Positions 33,848 through 44,746 of a stretch of 45,604 bases of DNA are shown here, piece after piece. Under the pieces are notes generated by a model. That model did not search any database. It worked only from the letters and a program-made list of their open reading frames with translations, and was not told the origin of the DNA. The translations under genes were made by a program, and so were the position numbers. Positions within the stretch are counted from its first letter, which is position 1, and each line of letters starts with the position of its first letter. The stretch is from Pseudomonas laurentiana (lineage in GTDB: Bacteria > Pseudomonadota > Gammaproteobacteria > Pseudomonadales > Pseudomonadaceae), in the NCBI RefSeq assembly GCF_014648275.1, contig NZ_BMQU01000014.1:110550-156153 (forward strand). The letters are read 5' to 3'.

Positions 33848-34771
33848 CTCTTTGGGCATGGAGAACGTGATGTTCTCTTCGCGCCCATCCAGCTCTTCGG
33901 CCCCTGTCGCTCCCCATGCCTGCAACTGCTGAATCACACCGCGCACCAGTACTTCCGGGGCAGAGGCCCCAGCGGTAATACCTACGCGTTCAACACCGTC
34001 GAACCAGCTGCGCTGCAGGTCCTCAGCGCCGTCGATCAGGTAAGCCGGGGTAGACATGCGCTCAGCCAACTCACGCAGACGATTGGAGTTGGAGCTGTTA
34101 GGGCTACCAACGACCAGTACAACGTCACACTCGTCTGCCAGTTGCTTGACGGCATCCTGACGGTTCTGGGTGGCGTAGCAGATGTCATCCTTGCGCGGGC
34201 CACCGATACTCGGGAAGCGCGCACGCAGGGCGTCGATAACGCGACTGGTGTCATCCATCGACAAGGTGGTCTGAGTGACGAACGCCAGACGCTCCGGGTT
34301 GTTCACCTGAAGGTTGGCGACATCCTCTTCATCCTCGACCAGATAGATGGCCCCGCCATTGGCCGCGTCATACTGGCCCATGGTGCCCTCGACTTCGGGG
34401 TGCCCGGCGTGACCAATCAAGATGCACTCCCTGCCGTCGCGGCTGTAACGCGCCACTTCGATATGCACCTTGGTCACCAACGGACAAGTAGCATCGAAGA
34501 CCTTCAGGCCACGCCCCGCCGCTTCCTGGCGCACAGCCTGGGAAACACCGTGGGCACTGAAGATAACGATGACGTCATCGGGTACCTGCTCCAGCTCCTC
34601 GACGAAAATCGCGCCGCGTGCACGCAGGTCTTCAACAACAAACTTGTTGTGCACCACTTCATGACGCACATAAATCGGCGGACCGAAGACTTCCAGGGCG
34701 CGGTTGACGATTTCAATCGCCCGATCCACACCGGCACAAAAACCACGAGGGTTGGCGAGTTTGATTTGCAT
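33824..34771 (-). CDS. ispH: 4-hydroxy-3-methylbut-2-enyl diphosphate reductase
   Basis: Iron-sulfur enzyme of 315 aa that makes IPP and DMAPP in the last step of the MEP pathway. The three cluster Cys are present at 12 (PRGFCAGV), 96 (DATCPLV) and 198 (DDICYATQ), together with active-site His41, His74 and His124. The start [10 protein letters not shown] at 34771 gives the standard length; an upstream ATG would add six residues. It is the last gene of the ribF-ileS-lspA-fkpB-ispH operon, 14 bases after fkpB. Confidence 0.97.
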   Translation of the reverse strand: MQIKLANPRGFCAGVDRAIEIVNRALEVFGPPIYVRHEVVHNKFVVEDLRARGAIFVEELEQVPDDVIVIFSAHGVSQAVRQEAAGRGLKVFDATCPLVTKVHIEVARYSRDGRECILIGHAGHPEVEGTMGQYDAANGGAIYLVEDEEDVANLQVNNPERLAFVTQTTLSMDDTSRVIDALRARFPSIGGPRKDDICYATQNRQDAVKQLADECDVVLVVGSPNSSNSNRLRELAERMSTPAYLIDGAEDLQRSWFDGVERVGITAGASAPEVLVRGVIQQLQAWGATGAEELDGREENITFSMPKELRVRSLT

Positions 34772-34785
34772 GGAGTGCTCCTGGC

Positions 34786-35223
34786 TCAAAGCGCCTTGAC
34801 GCCGAGGATTTCCACCTCGAAGCTCAAGGTCTTGCCGGCCAGCGGATGGTTGAAGTCGATGGTGACCTGAGCATCGTCAAAGGCTTTTACAACGCCAGGC
34901 AGCTCGGCATTGGCGGCATCGTTGAAGATCACCAGGAGGCCTTCGGAGAGCTCCATGTCGTTGAACGAAGAACGTGGCATGACCTGAACGTTCTGCGGGT
35001 TTGGTTGACCAAACGCACTTTCCGGCGCAACGGTCACGGTGCGCTTGTCACCGGCCTTGAAACCAAACAACGCAGCCTCAAAGCCTGGCAGCAGGTTGCC
35101 ATCGCCGACCTTGAAGACCGCTGGCGCTTTGTCGAACGTACTGTCGACAGTGTCGCCGTTTTCCAGATGTAGCGCGAAGTGCAAGGTAACTTCGGTGTTC
35201 TGGCCGATACGGATGTCAGTCAT
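34786..35223 (-). CDS. fkpB: FKBP-type peptidyl-prolyl cis-trans isomerase FkpB (SlpA)
   Basis: Protein of 145 aa in the SlyD/FkpB group. [38 protein letters not shown] shows the FKBP core interrupted by an IF (insert-in-flap) domain at about 75-120 with the pattern [19 protein letters not shown]. No His-rich SlyD tail is present. It overlaps the lspA stop by eight bases, a conserved linkage with lspA and ispH. Confidence 0.95.
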   Translation of the reverse strand: MTDIRIGQNTEVTLHFALHLENGDTVDSTFDKAPAVFKVGDGNLLPGFEAALFGFKAGDKRTVTVAPESAFGQPNPQNVQVMPRSSFNDMELSEGLLVIFNDAANAELPGVVKAFDDAQVTIDFNHPLAGKTLSFEVEILGVKAL

Positions 35224-35731
35224 GGACGGGTTCTCCGGACTTCTTACTTTTGAACATATCCAGCGCCAGCATCACCGCACCAACGGTAATTGCGCTGTCG
35301 GCCAGGTTGAAGGCCGGGAAATACCAACGGTTCTGCCAGTGCACCAGGATGAAATCGATCACGTGGCCCAGGACAATGCGGTCATACAGGTTGCCCAACG
35401 CACCGCCCAGCACCAGCGCCAGGGCGACGGCCAGCCAGGTGTCATTGCGCCCAAGCCGCTTGAGCCAAATCACCAATACCGCACTGACGACCAAGGCAAT
35501 CAGGGCAAACAGCCAGCGCTGCCAGCCCGAACTGTCCGCCAGGAAGCTGAATGCGGCGCCGGTGTTATAGGCCAGGGTCCAACTGAAATAGTCTGGAATG
35601 ACCACAATTTGCTGGTACAGGCTCAATGAGCCCTCGAAGTAGAACTTGCTGGCCTGGTCAAGGACCAGGACCAGCACGCTCAACCAGAGCCAGCTGAGGC
35701 GCCCGAAGCGCCCCGCGGCAGGGTTAGGCAT
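35216..35731 (-). CDS. lspA: lipoprotein signal peptidase II
   Basis: Inner-membrane aspartyl protease of 171 aa that removes signal peptides from diacylglyceryl prolipoproteins such as BamD. Four membrane helices and the conserved segments [37 protein letters not shown] and FNLADSAI are present; the catalytic aspartates lie in the last two. The start [10 protein letters not shown] at 35731 overlaps the end of ileS by eight bases and gives the usual length. fkpB follows with an eight-base overlap. Confidence 0.97.
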   Translation of the reverse strand: MPNPAAGRFGRLSWLWLSVLVLVLDQASKFYFEGSLSLYQQIVVIPDYFSWTLAYNTGAAFSFLADSSGWQRWLFALIALVVSAVLVIWLKRLGRNDTWLAVALALVLGGALGNLYDRIVLGHVIDFILVHWQNRWYFPAFNLADSAITVGAVMLALDMFKSKKSGEPVHD

Positions 35732-38555
35732 AGTGACGCACCTCTCCACTGCCACTGATGTTGTCGACGCAACGGCCGCAGATTTCCGGATGCTCAGGGT
35801 TCACACCCACGTCTTCGCGGAAGTGCCAGCAACGGCCACACTTGGTGTAGCCCGACTTGACCACCTTGAGTTTCAGACCGGCCACTTCGGTTACCACGGC
35901 GTCAGCCGGTGCCTGCACGAACGGTGCAACGCTCGCCGCCGAGGTGATCAGTACAAAACGCAGCTCGTTGCTGAGTTTGCCCAGATCAGCGGACAAGGCC
36001 TCATCGGCAAACAGGGTCACTTCAGCCTGCAGGTTGCCACCAATGGCCTTGGTTGCGCGCTGGTTCTCCAGTTCCTTGTTGACTGCCGCTTTCACCGCCA
36101 TGATCCGGTCCCAATAGGCACGGCCCAGCTCGAAGCCTTCCGGCAGTTCGCTCAGCCCCTGGTACCAGGTGTTGAGCATCACCGACTCGTTACGCTCGCC
36201 CGGCAGGTACTGCCACAGCTCGTCAGCGGTGAAGGCCAGGATCGGCGCGATCCAGCGCACCAGCGCCTCACTGATGTGGTACAGCGCGGTCTGGCAGGAG
36301 CGTCGTGCAACGCTGTTGGCGCCAGTGGTGTACTGACGGTCCTTGATGATGTCCAGATAGAAACCACCCAGCTCCTGCACGCAGAAGTTGTGAACCTTGG
36401 AGTAGACGTTCCAGAAACGGTACTCGCCGTAGTGCTCTTCAAGCTCGCGCTGCAGTATCAGGGCGCGATCCACGGCCCAACGGTCCAGAGCCAGCATGTC
36501 TTCGGCGGGCAGCAGGTCGGTGGCCGGGTCGAAACCAGACAGGTTCGACAGCAGGAAGCGTGCGGTGTTACGGATACGACGGTAGGCGTCAGCACTGCGT
36601 TGCAGGATCTGATCGGAAACCGCCATTTCACCGGAATAGTCGGTGGCCGATACCCACAGACGCATGATGTCGGCACCCAGGGTGTCATTGACCTTCTGCG
36701 GCTCGATGGTGTTACCCAGCGACTTGGACATCTTGCGGCCGTTTTCGTCAACGGTGAAACCGTGAGTCAGCAGTTCGCGGTACGGCGCATGGTTGTCGAT
36801 AGCACAACCGGTCAGCAGCGAGGAGTGGAACCAGCCACGGTGCTGGTCGGAACCCTCCAGGTACAGGTCTGCACGCGGGCCACTTTCGTGACCCACATTG
36901 TGCGAGCCACGCAGTACGTGCCAGTGAGTGGTGCCGGAGTCGAACCAGACGTCGAGGGTATCGGCGATCTTGTCGTACTGGGCGGCCTCTTCACCGATCA
37001 GCTCGGCGGCATCCATCTTGAACCAGGCTTCAATGCCTTCCTGCTCGACGCGCTTGGCCACCTCTTCCATCAGTTCAACGGTGCGCGGGTGCAGTTCACC
37101 GGTCTGCTTATGCAGGAAGAATGGAATCGGGACGCCCCAGTTACGCTGACGCGAGATGCACCAGTCTGGACGGTTGGCGATCATCGAGTGCAGGCGCGCC
37201 TGGCCCCAGGCTGGCACGAACTTGGTGTCTTCAATGGCCTTGATCGCGCGCTGACGCAGGGTTTCGCCCTGGTCTGGCTGCTTGTCCATGCCCACGAACC
37301 ACTGCGCGGTGGCGCGGTAGATCAGCGGGGTCTTGTGACGCCAGCAGTGCATGTAGCTGTGGCTGATGGTTTCGGTATGCATCAGCGCACCGACTTCAGA
37401 CAGCTTTTCAACGATTGCCGGGTTGGCCTTCCAGATGAACTGACCGCCAAAGAACGGCAGCGACTCGACATACACACCGTTGCTCTGCACAGGCGTCAGG
37501 ATGTCGTCGTTGGACATGCCATAGCGCTTGCAGGTGACGAAGTCGTCCTCACCGTAGGCTGGCGCGGAGTGCACCACACCGGTACCGGCGCCCAGTTCAA
37601 CGTACTCGGCCAGGTAAACTGGCGACAGACGGTCGTAGAACGGGTGGCGGAAGTTGATCAGGTCCAGCGCCGCGCCGGGCGCGGTGGCGACAACGCTGCC
37701 TTCCAGCTTGTAGCGGCTCAGGCAGGACTCAACCAGTTCCTCTGCCAGTACCAGCAGCTTGTCACCGACATCGACCAGCGCATAGTTGAACTCAGGATGA
37801 ACGTTCAGCGCCTGGTTGGCCGGGATGGTCCACGGGGTGGTGGTCCAGATCACGATAGAAGCAGGCTTGGCCAGTGCGTCCAGGCCGAAGGCTGCTGCCA
37901 GCTTGGCCTCGTCGACGATCGGGAACGCCACATCGATGGTTTGCGATTTCTTGTCGGCGTATTCGACCTCGGCTTCGGCCAATGCCGAACCACAGTCAAA
38001 GCACCAGTTCACGGGTTTGAGGCCCTTGAACACGAAGCCGTGCTTGACCATTTCCGCCAGCGCGCGGATCTCACCGGCTTCGTTGGCGAAGTTCATGGTC
38101 TTGTAGGGATTGTCCCAGTCACCCAGGACACCCAAGCGGATGAACTCGGCCTTCTGGCCTTCGATCTGCTCGGCAGCATAGGCGCGGCACAGCTCACGGG
38201 TTTTGTCCGCGGTCAGGTGCTTGCCATGGGTCACTTCGACCTTGTGCTCAATCGGCAGGCCGTGGCAGTCCCAACCCGGTACATACGGCGCGTCATAGCC
38301 GGCCAGGGTCTTGGAGCGGACGATCATGTCCTTGAGAATCTTGTTCAGCGCATGACCGATATGAATCTTGCCGTTGGCATAGGGTGGACCGTCGTGCAGT
38401 ACGAACTTCGGACGATCCTTGCCAATCTCACGCAGCTTCTGGTACAGGCCAATGCTGTCCCAACGCTGCAGAATCTGCGGTTCGCGCTGTGGCAGGCCGG
38501 CCTTCATTGGGAAGGCGGTGTCCGGAAGGTTAAGCGTGGCTTTATAGTCGGTCAT
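35724..38555 (-). CDS. ileS: isoleucyl-tRNA synthetase
   Basis: Class I synthetase of 943 aa. The HIGH motif is at 65-68 (GKIHIGHAL) and KMSKS at 608-612. The editing (CP1) domain lies between them and hydrolyses Val-tRNA-Ile. A C-terminal zinc ribbon with paired CxxC (KCGRCWH and ICGRCVDN) closes the protein. The start [13 protein letters not shown] at 38555 matches family length; an earlier ATG would add 11 residues. It overlaps ribF by four bases and lspA by eight bases. Confidence 0.98.
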   Translation of the reverse strand: MTDYKATLNLPDTAFPMKAGLPQREPQILQRWDSIGLYQKLREIGKDRPKFVLHDGPPYANGKIHIGHALNKILKDMIVRSKTLAGYDAPYVPGWDCHGLPIEHKVEVTHGKHLTADKTRELCRAYAAEQIEGQKAEFIRLGVLGDWDNPYKTMNFANEAGEIRALAEMVKHGFVFKGLKPVNWCFDCGSALAEAEVEYADKKSQTIDVAFPIVDEAKLAAAFGLDALAKPASIVIWTTTPWTIPANQALNVHPEFNYALVDVGDKLLVLAEELVESCLSRYKLEGSVVATAPGAALDLINFRHPFYDRLSPVYLAEYVELGAGTGVVHSAPAYGEDDFVTCKRYGMSNDDILTPVQSNGVYVESLPFFGGQFIWKANPAIVEKLSEVGALMHTETISHSYMHCWRHKTPLIYRATAQWFVGMDKQPDQGETLRQRAIKAIEDTKFVPAWGQARLHSMIANRPDWCISRQRNWGVPIPFFLHKQTGELHPRTVELMEEVAKRVEQEGIEAWFKMDAAELIGEEAAQYDKIADTLDVWFDSGTTHWHVLRGSHNVGHESGPRADLYLEGSDQHRGWFHSSLLTGCAIDNHAPYRELLTHGFTVDENGRKMSKSLGNTIEPQKVNDTLGADIMRLWVSATDYSGEMAVSDQILQRSADAYRRIRNTARFLLSNLSGFDPATDLLPAEDMLALDRWAVDRALILQRELEEHYGEYRFWNVYSKVHNFCVQELGGFYLDIIKDRQYTTGANSVARRSCQTALYHISEALVRWIAPILAFTADELWQYLPGERNESVMLNTWYQGLSELPEGFELGRAYWDRIMAVKAAVNKELENQRATKAIGGNLQAEVTLFADEALSADLGKLSNELRFVLITSAASVAPFVQAPADAVVTEVAGLKLKVVKSGYTKCGRCWHFREDVGVNPEHPEICGRCVDNISGSGEVRHYA

Positions 38556-39502
38556 TTCAGGCTCTTCGTTAGCGGTTGAGCGTGCCAATGGGCACGTGCG
38601 GCGGCGATATCCGCATCGATCGCCGACTTAAGCGCCTCCAGGGAGGCGAAACGCTGCTCGTCGCGCAGCTTGTGGTGGAATACCACCGTCAAACGCCGGC
38701 CATACAGGTCGCCGGCAAAATCCAGGAGGTGTATTTCCAGGTGGGCACTGCCATCACCTGAAACAGTGGGTCGTACGCCAATATTGGCGACACCCGGCCA
38801 ACGCTGGCCATCAATTTCGGCACTGGCCAGATAAACGCCCGTCAGCGGCACACGACGCCGCTTGAGCTGGACATTCGCGGTAGGGGTGCCCAACTGACGC
38901 GCCAGTTTCTGGCCGTGCAGCACCCGTCCGGTAATACGGTAAGGCCGTCCCAGCAACCGCTCGGCCAAGGCAAAATCGGCGTCTGCCAAGGCATTGCGTA
39001 CCTCAGTGCTACTGACCCGGAAACCATCGAGCTCAACCGTCTGGGCCGCCTCAACGGTAAACCCGTAAGTGGCCCCGGCTTGCTCCAGGAACGAGAAGTC
39101 GCCCGCTCGGTCACAGCCAAAACGAAAATCGTCACCGACCTCCAGATGCTGCACCCCCAGGCCATCGACCAGGATGGTCTCGACGAACTCGGCGGCGCTG
39201 AGCTTGCTCAGGCGCTGATTGAAGGCCAGGCATAGCACCCGGTCGACGCCTTCAGCAGCCAGCAGGGCAACCTTGTCACGCAGCCGCGCAAGACGGGCTG
39301 GTGCCGTTTCAGGCGCAAAGTATTCGCGTGGCTGCGGCTCGAAGATCACCACGCAGCTAGGAACACCCAGCGCCGCCGCCCGCTCGCGCAGGCGTGCCAG
39401 GATTGCCTGGTGGCCACGATGGACACCGTCAAAGTTGCCAATAGTGGCGACACAGCCCCGGTGCTGGGGGCGCAGGTTGTGGAGGCCTCGAACCAGCTGC
39501 AT
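38552..39502 (-). CDS. ribF: bifunctional riboflavin kinase / FAD synthetase
   Basis: Enzyme of 316 aa that phosphorylates riboflavin to FMN and adenylates it to FAD. The N-terminal nucleotidyltransferase domain shows [16 protein letters not shown] with its HxGH-like motif, then [14 protein letters not shown] and [10 protein letters not shown]. The C-terminal kinase domain begins near 185 with [20 protein letters not shown]. Start [10 protein letters not shown] at 39502 is the family norm; further upstream ATGs add unrelated residues. It is first in the operon with ileS and lies 118 bases after murJ. Confidence 0.96.
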   Translation of the reverse strand: MQLVRGLHNLRPQHRGCVATIGNFDGVHRGHQAILARLRERAAALGVPSCVVIFEPQPREYFAPETAPARLARLRDKVALLAAEGVDRVLCLAFNQRLSKLSAAEFVETILVDGLGVQHLEVGDDFRFGCDRAGDFSFLEQAGATYGFTVEAAQTVELDGFRVSSTEVRNALADADFALAERLLGRPYRITGRVLHGQKLARQLGTPTANVQLKRRRVPLTGVYLASAEIDGQRWPGVANIGVRPTVSGDGSAHLEIHLLDFAGDLYGRRLTVVFHHKLRDEQRFASLEALKSAIDADIAAARAHWHAQPLTKSLK

Positions 39503-39620
39503 AACGCGCTTCTTGATCATAAAGTGGCCGATTATAACCACACCCGCGCGCTGACGACAGGCAGCAGCGTGCTGCGTTTATCGTCAACGCAAAAAACCGA
39601 CGCCTGACCGACGCCGCCCA

Positions 39621-41159
39621 TTAATGCAATGCCTTGCGCGCGAAGTCTCGCGGGCGGAAACCAAACAGGAACAAACAACCAAAATAGGTTGCGATGCCCG
39701 CACCGACCAACAGCCCAAGACGCAAGAAACGCGCAAGCATCTGCCCTTGCTCCCAGGCGGGCATCAGCTTCATGCCCACGACCAGTACACCGGCCATCAA
39801 AAGGACCGCCACCAGCAGCTTGAGCAGGAACATGGCCCAGCCTGGTTGCGGCTGGAAGAGGTCTTGCTGACGCAATTTCCAATACAACAACCCTGCATTG
39901 AGGCAAGCGCCGACGCTGATCGCCAGCGCCAGGCCGGCGTGCTGCAGATGGGAAATGAACGCGAGGTTAAGCAATTGAGTGGCCACCAGGGTGAAAATCG
40001 CAATTTTCACGGGTGTACGGATGTTCTGCTGGGCATAGAAGCCTGGCGCGAGCACCTTGACCAGAATGATTCCAAGCAGGCCCACCGAATAGGCGATCAG
40101 CGCGCGCTGGGTCATTGCGGCATCGAAGGCACTGAACTTGCCATACTGGAACAACGAAACGGTCAAGGGCTCAGCCAGAATTGCCAGGGCGAAGGTACAC
40201 GGCAGCACCAGCAGGAAGCAAAGACGCAGCCCCCAGTCGAGAATCCGTGAATACTCGTGACGATCCCGGTTGGCGTAGGTCTTGGCCAGGGTCGGCAACA
40301 GGATCGTGCCCAAGGCGACACCCAGCACACCAGAGGGCAGCTCCATCAGGCGGTCGGCGTAATACATCCAGGAGACGGAGCCCGCCACCAGAAAGGAGGC
40401 AAAAATCGTGTTGATGATCAGCGAGATCTGGCTGACCGACACCCCCAGAATTGCCGGCAGCATCTGTTTCAGCACGCGCCATACGCCACTGTCCCGCAGA
40501 TTCAGGCGCGGCAGTACGAGCATGCCAATCTTTTTCAGATGCGGCAGTTGATAAAGCAGCTGCAACAACCCGCCCGCCAGCACCGCCCAACCCAAGGCCA
40601 TTACGGGCGGATGAAAATAAGGCGTAAGGAACAGCGCGAAAAAAATCATCGCGACGTTAAGCAGGGTCGGCACGAAGGCCGGTACCGAGAAACGGTTCCA
40701 GGTATTGAGGATGGCGCCTGCCAGAGACGACAGCGAGATCAGCAGTATATAAGGGAAGGTGACACGCAAAAGGTCGGTGGTGAGCTCGAACTTCTCGGGG
40801 CTGTCGACAAAACCAGGCGCCGTTACCCAGATCACCCAAGGTGCTGCAACGATGCCCAGTGCCGTGACCAATGCCAGCACCAACGTCAACAGCCCCGCGA
40901 TATAGGCGACAAAGGTCCGAGTCGCCTCTTCGCCTTGCTGGCTTTTGTATTCAGCCAGAATCGGTACAAAAGCCTGAGAAAACGCACCTTCAGCAAAGAT
41001 CCGCCGCAACAGGTTAGGCAGCTTGAAGGCAATGAAGAAGGCATCGGTGGCCACGCCGGCACCAAAAATACGCGCCAATATGGTGTCGCGGACAAAGCCC
41101 AGCACCCTGGAAACCATGGTGATGGAGCTGACAGCGGCCAGGGACTTGAGCAAATTCAT
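39621..41159 (-). CDS. murJ: lipid II flippase
   Basis: Polytopic MOP-superfamily protein of 512 aa with about 14 membrane helices that flips lipid II to the periplasm. [25 protein letters not shown] and [27 protein letters not shown] (both given only by position, residues 1-25 and 41-68) are the MurJ signatures with the essential Arg residues in helices 1 and 2. It is divergent from rpsT across about 250 bases, the usual gammaproteobacterial order, and is upstream of ribF on the same strand. Confidence 0.97.
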   Translation of the reverse strand: MNLLKSLAAVSSITMVSRVLGFVRDTILARIFGAGVATDAFFIAFKLPNLLRRIFAEGAFSQAFVPILAEYKSQQGEEATRTFVAYIAGLLTLVLALVTALGIVAAPWVIWVTAPGFVDSPEKFELTTDLLRVTFPYILLISLSSLAGAILNTWNRFSVPAFVPTLLNVAMIFFALFLTPYFHPPVMALGWAVLAGGLLQLLYQLPHLKKIGMLVLPRLNLRDSGVWRVLKQMLPAILGVSVSQISLIINTIFASFLVAGSVSWMYYADRLMELPSGVLGVALGTILLPTLAKTYANRDRHEYSRILDWGLRLCFLLVLPCTFALAILAEPLTVSLFQYGKFSAFDAAMTQRALIAYSVGLLGIILVKVLAPGFYAQQNIRTPVKIAIFTLVATQLLNLAFISHLQHAGLALAISVGACLNAGLLYWKLRQQDLFQPQPGWAMFLLKLLVAVLLMAGVLVVGMKLMPAWEQGQMLARFLRLGLLVGAGIATYFGCLFLFGFRPRDFARKALH

Positions 41160-41333
41160 CGAGAGATTTTCACGCCTGTAGACGAAGGGTTGGGCATCTG
41201 AGCGCCCGGATATGCGATAATACGCGCCGCATCCGCGATGCTGAGTGAAAACGACCGAGTTTACAGGTCATGTGCCAGAAGGGAATCATCTCTGTGGTTA
41301 CATCGACCGCTTAGCAGAAGGGCATATGTACCC

Positions 41334-41362
41334 TTGACAACTGCTTAACTCATCGGCATGAT
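41334..41362 (+). promoter_or_regulatory. sigma-70 promoter of rpsT
   Basis: A perfect TTGACA (41334-41339), a 17-base spacer and CATGAT (41357-41362), followed by a GC-rich discriminator (TCGCGGCC). It lies about 48 bases before the start codon. The discriminator suggests stringent control. Confidence 0.75.
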
Positions 41363-41410
41363 TCGCGGCCTATTTTGTTTGCTATTTAAAGTCTTTCGAG
41401 GAGCTCGACG

Positions 41411-41683
41411 GTGGCCAACTCACCTTCCGCCAAAAAACGTGCAAAACAGGCTGAGAAGCGTCGCAGCCACAACGCCAGCCTGCGTTCCATGGTCCGTACC
41501 TACATCAAAAACGTAGTTAAGGCCATCGACACAAAAGACGCTGACAAAGCACAAGCCGCTTACGTTCTGGCTGTCCCTGTAATCGACCGTATGGCCGACA
41601 AGGGTATCATCCACAAGAACAAGGCTGCTCGTCATAAGAGCCGTCTGAATGGCCACATCAAGGCGCTGAAAACTGCTGCCTAA
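41411..41683 (+). CDS. rpsT: 30S ribosomal protein S20
   Basis: Basic protein of 90 aa that binds 16S rRNA early in 30S assembly. [21 protein letters not shown] and the helical remainder are diagnostic. The start codon is GTG with GAGG about ten bases upstream; E. coli rpsT also uses a rare start (TTG), which is linked to translational autoregulation. No other start is available, since the protein begins directly with the conserved ANSPSAKKR. It is a single-gene unit with its own promoter and terminator, divergent from murJ. Confidence 0.98.
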   Translation: MANSPSAKKRAKQAEKRRSHNASLRSMVRTYIKNVVKAIDTKDADKAQAAYVLAVPVIDRMADKGIIHKNKAARHKSRLNGHIKALKTAA

Positions 41684-41696
41684 GTGACCTGCTTGT

Positions 41697-41726
41697 AAAA
41701 AAACCGACCCTAGGGTCGGTTTTTTG
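41697..41726 (+). terminator. Rho-independent terminator of rpsT
   Basis: Stem AACCGACCC/GGGTCGGTT around 41702-41721 with a TA turn, flanked by an A-run on the left and TTTTTT on the right. The symmetry suggests that it may also stop transcription from the other side. Confidence 0.93.
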
Positions 41727-41790
41727 TTGCCTGCGTTTTATCACTGCATTGCTCAGCAGTGGAATTGCCCAGCCCTGCAGTTGAAACACA

Positions 41791-41809
41791 GGGGCTGGCA
41801 ACCAGCCCC
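41791..41809 (-). terminator. hairpin downstream of pqiB
   Basis: A perfect 8-bp stem GGGGCTGG/CCAGCCCC with a three-base loop, 20 bases past the pqiB stop. On the minus strand it is followed by TGTGTTT, a poor T-run, so it is a weak or Rho-assisted terminator candidate. Confidence 0.4.
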
Positions 41810-41829
41810 ACCGCACACTCTTTACCAGC

Positions 41830-44130
41830 CTACTTACCGATCTGAATCTTCGGCGCCCACTGCAGCCATTCATCTTCGGCCTTATCGAACAACGCGAAGG
41901 TTTGCTTGGGCAGCGCAGGATTACCCATCCCCTCCCCATCTGGGGTCGCAAAAGCAATACCGCCCTCGATCAGCGTTTCTAGCGACTCAGTACGCACCGT
42001 CGCCCCTTTAAACAGCCCGAAGTCCATACCGAAGCCACTGCTGTTCCAGAAGCGGCTGCCACCGCGCACCAGCGAGGCATACCGCGGCTCAATCAGGATA
42101 TGAATGAGCACGCGATCCGCAGTCTGTCCAAGTTCGTACCCTGTGACCTTGCCTACCGTGATTTCACGGTAGGTCACAGGAACACCCGGCTTAATCGAAC
42201 CGCGGCGTGCTGCACTCAATACCAACTCAAGCCCGGCTTCGCGCTCAGTGAGGTTCGGAGCCTCGGGCAGCGCGACAAAGTTGCGTTGCGGCCCCTGGTT
42301 CTTCACCGCCGGTAGAACCTCAAGATACTGGCCTGTTACCAGCGTCTCCAGATTGGCAGTCTTGACGATACCCAGCGCAGGCTTCACTACCCAGAACTGC
42401 GTTCCAACCCGAGCAATGCGATCAGGCACCTCGGTTATACGCGCCTTGAGCATGACCGATTCAAGATCATCACTCAGCCTGACGTCTTCAACCTTGCCAA
42501 TATCCAAGCCCTTGAAGCGAATGGGTGTCCCCGCCTTGAGCCCGTCAGCGCGCTCCACCTTGATCATCACAGTAGTTCCACTGCGATTGGCCGCCTCTTG
42601 ATCGAGGTGCAATTTGAAACGCGGAACACGACGTTTTAGCGGTACATCCGGTGTAGGGGTATCAAAAGCAATACCGCCCGCCATGAGACTCTGCAGGGAC
42701 TCACTCTTGATCTGAATACCCGAGAGACCACCACTCAGGGTGATGCCACTGGCATTCCAGAAGCGTGTCGAACCGTTGACCAGATTGGCGTACTCCTTTT
42801 CGATATGGACGCCAATCAATAGACGTTTATGGGTCTTGGAGAACTGGTAGCTCTGCACAGTACCAACCTTTACCTGACGATAGAGGATCGGACTCCCGAC
42901 TTCCAGCGACCCCAGATTGTCACTGAACAGCACCAGGTGCAGACCAGGTGCCTTCAGATCCAGCGGCGGCGCTTTAGCGCGAGCTTCAAACTCACGCTGT
43001 GGCAAAGCGCCTTTATCGCCCGGACGAATTGCAATGTAGTTACCCTTGACCAATGCCTCTAGCCCGGTGATACCGGCCAGGGAGATCGACGGCTTGACTA
43101 CCCAGAACTGGGTGCCTGCAACCAGATAGTCCTCTGCCAACGGATCCAGCGTCAGCTCGGCCGTTGCACTGGAAAGATCAGGGTCGACCTTGAGCGTTTT
43201 GAGCGAGCCAACCTGGATACCCTTGTACATCACAGGTGTCCTGCCAGCCTGCAAGCCCTCGAAATCGCTCAGCGTAACCTTGACCTTGATTCCCGCCTGC
43301 GCGGCATCAAAGTCTTCGTACAAGCGGAATGGGAGGTTGGTATCGGTGGGCGGGCTGTCCTTGCGGTGCTCGGGCGTAGCAAAGGCGATGCCACCGGCAA
43401 CGATACTGGCCAGTGACTCACTGCGCACTTTCACACCCGAGAGATTGGCATCGATACTGATGCCGCTGGCATTCCAGAAACGCGTGTGCTTACGAACAAG
43501 GTTTGCATAGGCTGGGGCGATAAATACCTTGAGCTCAACAATCCCCTGATCTTCGGCAAGACGATAGCTCTTCACGCGCCCAACCTGGATCTGTTTGTAG
43601 AATACCGGGCTGTCACGATTGAGCGAGCCCAGTCGATCAGCCTTGAGGGTCAGGTGCAGCCCTGGCTCGGCATCAGAAAGCGGTGGGGCCTCGGCCAACG
43701 CCTTGAAGCGCCGGGCGGGGTCTCCATCACCAGGACTCACAGCGATGTAATTACCCGAAACGAGCGTTTCCAACCCAGTGATACCTGCCAGGCTTACGCT
43801 CGGCTTAACCAACCAGAAACGCGTATTTGTGCGCAACTGGGGCTCAGCCGCCTTGTTCATCTCAATCGTGGCAATCACCCCTGTGTTACTGCCCTTGGCA
43901 TCCAGAACCAGGTTTTTCACCTTACCCACTGGCATGCCTTTATAGACCACCTCAGTTTTGTTGACGACGATGCCTTCGCCACTCTGGAAGCGAACCTCGA
44001 TATCAACCCCCGAGTCACGGTAAGCCTGCCATCCAAGCCAACCACCAATGACCAAGGCGATCAAAGGCAGTATCCAGATAGCGGACCAGTTCGAGGCAGG
44101 GCGGGTTTTAGCCGTAGGCAAATCACTCAT
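41830..44130 (-). CDS. pqiB: PqiB/LetB family intermembrane lipid transport protein, six MCE domains
   Basis: Periplasm-spanning protein of 766 aa anchored by one N-terminal helix (about 18-38, IWILPLIALVIGGWLGWQAY). Six MCE (MlaD-like) repeats are countable, each with the pattern of a beta strand, Gly, and a YKGxxVGKV-type segment: VVYKGMPVGKV, VFYKQIQVGRV, VMYKGIQVGSL, ILYRQVKVGTV, IRFKGLDIGKV and VTYREITVGKV. Such proteins form hexameric tubes that carry phospholipids between the membranes. E. coli PqiB has three and LetB seven. The start at 44130 overlaps the pqiA end; an ATG nine bases earlier is equally possible. Confidence 0.93.
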   Translation of the reverse strand: MSDLPTAKTRPASNWSAIWILPLIALVIGGWLGWQAYRDSGVDIEVRFQSGEGIVVNKTEVVYKGMPVGKVKNLVLDAKGSNTGVIATIEMNKAAEPQLRTNTRFWLVKPSVSLAGITGLETLVSGNYIAVSPGDGDPARRFKALAEAPPLSDAEPGLHLTLKADRLGSLNRDSPVFYKQIQVGRVKSYRLAEDQGIVELKVFIAPAYANLVRKHTRFWNASGISIDANLSGVKVRSESLASIVAGGIAFATPEHRKDSPPTDTNLPFRLYEDFDAAQAGIKVKVTLSDFEGLQAGRTPVMYKGIQVGSLKTLKVDPDLSSATAELTLDPLAEDYLVAGTQFWVVKPSISLAGITGLEALVKGNYIAIRPGDKGALPQREFEARAKAPPLDLKAPGLHLVLFSDNLGSLEVGSPILYRQVKVGTVQSYQFSKTHKRLLIGVHIEKEYANLVNGSTRFWNASGITLSGGLSGIQIKSESLQSLMAGGIAFDTPTPDVPLKRRVPRFKLHLDQEAANRSGTTVMIKVERADGLKAGTPIRFKGLDIGKVEDVRLSDDLESVMLKARITEVPDRIARVGTQFWVVKPALGIVKTANLETLVTGQYLEVLPAVKNQGPQRNFVALPEAPNLTEREAGLELVLSAARRGSIKPGVPVTYREITVGKVTGYELGQTADRVLIHILIEPRYASLVRGGSRFWNSSGFGMDFGLFKGATVRTESLETLIEGGIAFATPDGEGMGNPALPKQTFALFDKAEDEWLQWAPKIQIGK

Positions 44131-44746
44131 TGTCGTCATCCGACTCCGTGTTATCCCAGATCAGTCGGGGATCGAAAGTTACTGCGGCGAGCATTGTCAG
44201 TATCACCACACTAGCGAAGGCGATAGCGCCTAGATTGGCTTCAACACTGGCAATGCGGCCAAAATTCACCACCGCCACCAGAATGGCAATCACAAAGATG
44301 TCCAGCATCGACCAGCGACCGATAAATTCGATGAAGCGGTACATCACAATTCGCTGACGAGCAGAAAGCGGCTGGTGGCGCTGCACCGAGTACAACAACA
44401 GCGCAATACCTACCAGCTTGAAGGTCGGCACAAGAATACTGGCGACAAATACCACCGCAGCGATCGGAAACATTCCGTGCTTCATCAGCGTAATGACGCC
44501 AGACATGATGGTGTCGGGACTGCCCTGCCCCAACGTACTCACCGTCATGATCGGCAGGATATTGGCGGGAATGTAAAGAATGGCCGCAGTGATGAGCAAC
44601 GCCCAGGTGCGAATCAGGCTATTAGGGCGCCGGGCATGCACCAATGCACCGCAGCGTGTGCAAACCTGCTCATCGGTATCAGGCACCTGCCGGTTCAACT
44701 CATGACACTCAATGCAAATCAGGATGCCAGCATCAATCGCCCGCAT
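44123..44746 (-). CDS. pqiA: PqiA-domain inner-membrane protein (second half)
   Basis: Single-PqiA-domain membrane protein of 207 aa. It begins with a zinc-ribbon-like CIEC/CTRC pair (about 11-33). Four hydrophobic helices follow, with YIPANILPIMTV, the PqiA signature, near 62-73. It corresponds to one of the two modules of E. coli PqiA/LetA. GGAGA precedes the ATG at 44746. It overlaps the preceding pqiA gene by 14 bases and overlaps the pqiB start by eight bases, so the three proteins are produced together. Confidence 0.9.
   Translation of the reverse strand: MRAIDAGILICIECHELNRQVPDTDEQVCTRCGALVHARRPNSLIRTWALLITAAILYIPANILPIMTVSTLGQGSPDTIMSGVITLMKHGMFPIAAVVFVASILVPTFKLVGIALLLYSVQRHQPLSARQRIVMYRFIEFIGRWSMLDIFVIAILVAVVNFGRIASVEANLGAIAFASVVILTMLAAVTFDPRLIWDNTESDDDNE

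Noticed and set aside
35646-38579. A 977-codon open frame on the plus strand opposite ileS
   Set aside because: It is fully antisense to an unmistakable isoleucyl-tRNA synthetase gene. Long antisense frames arise in GC-rich DNA when stop complements are rare. Its translation shows no recognisable domain and is rich in Gln, Arg and His, as expected for a shadow.
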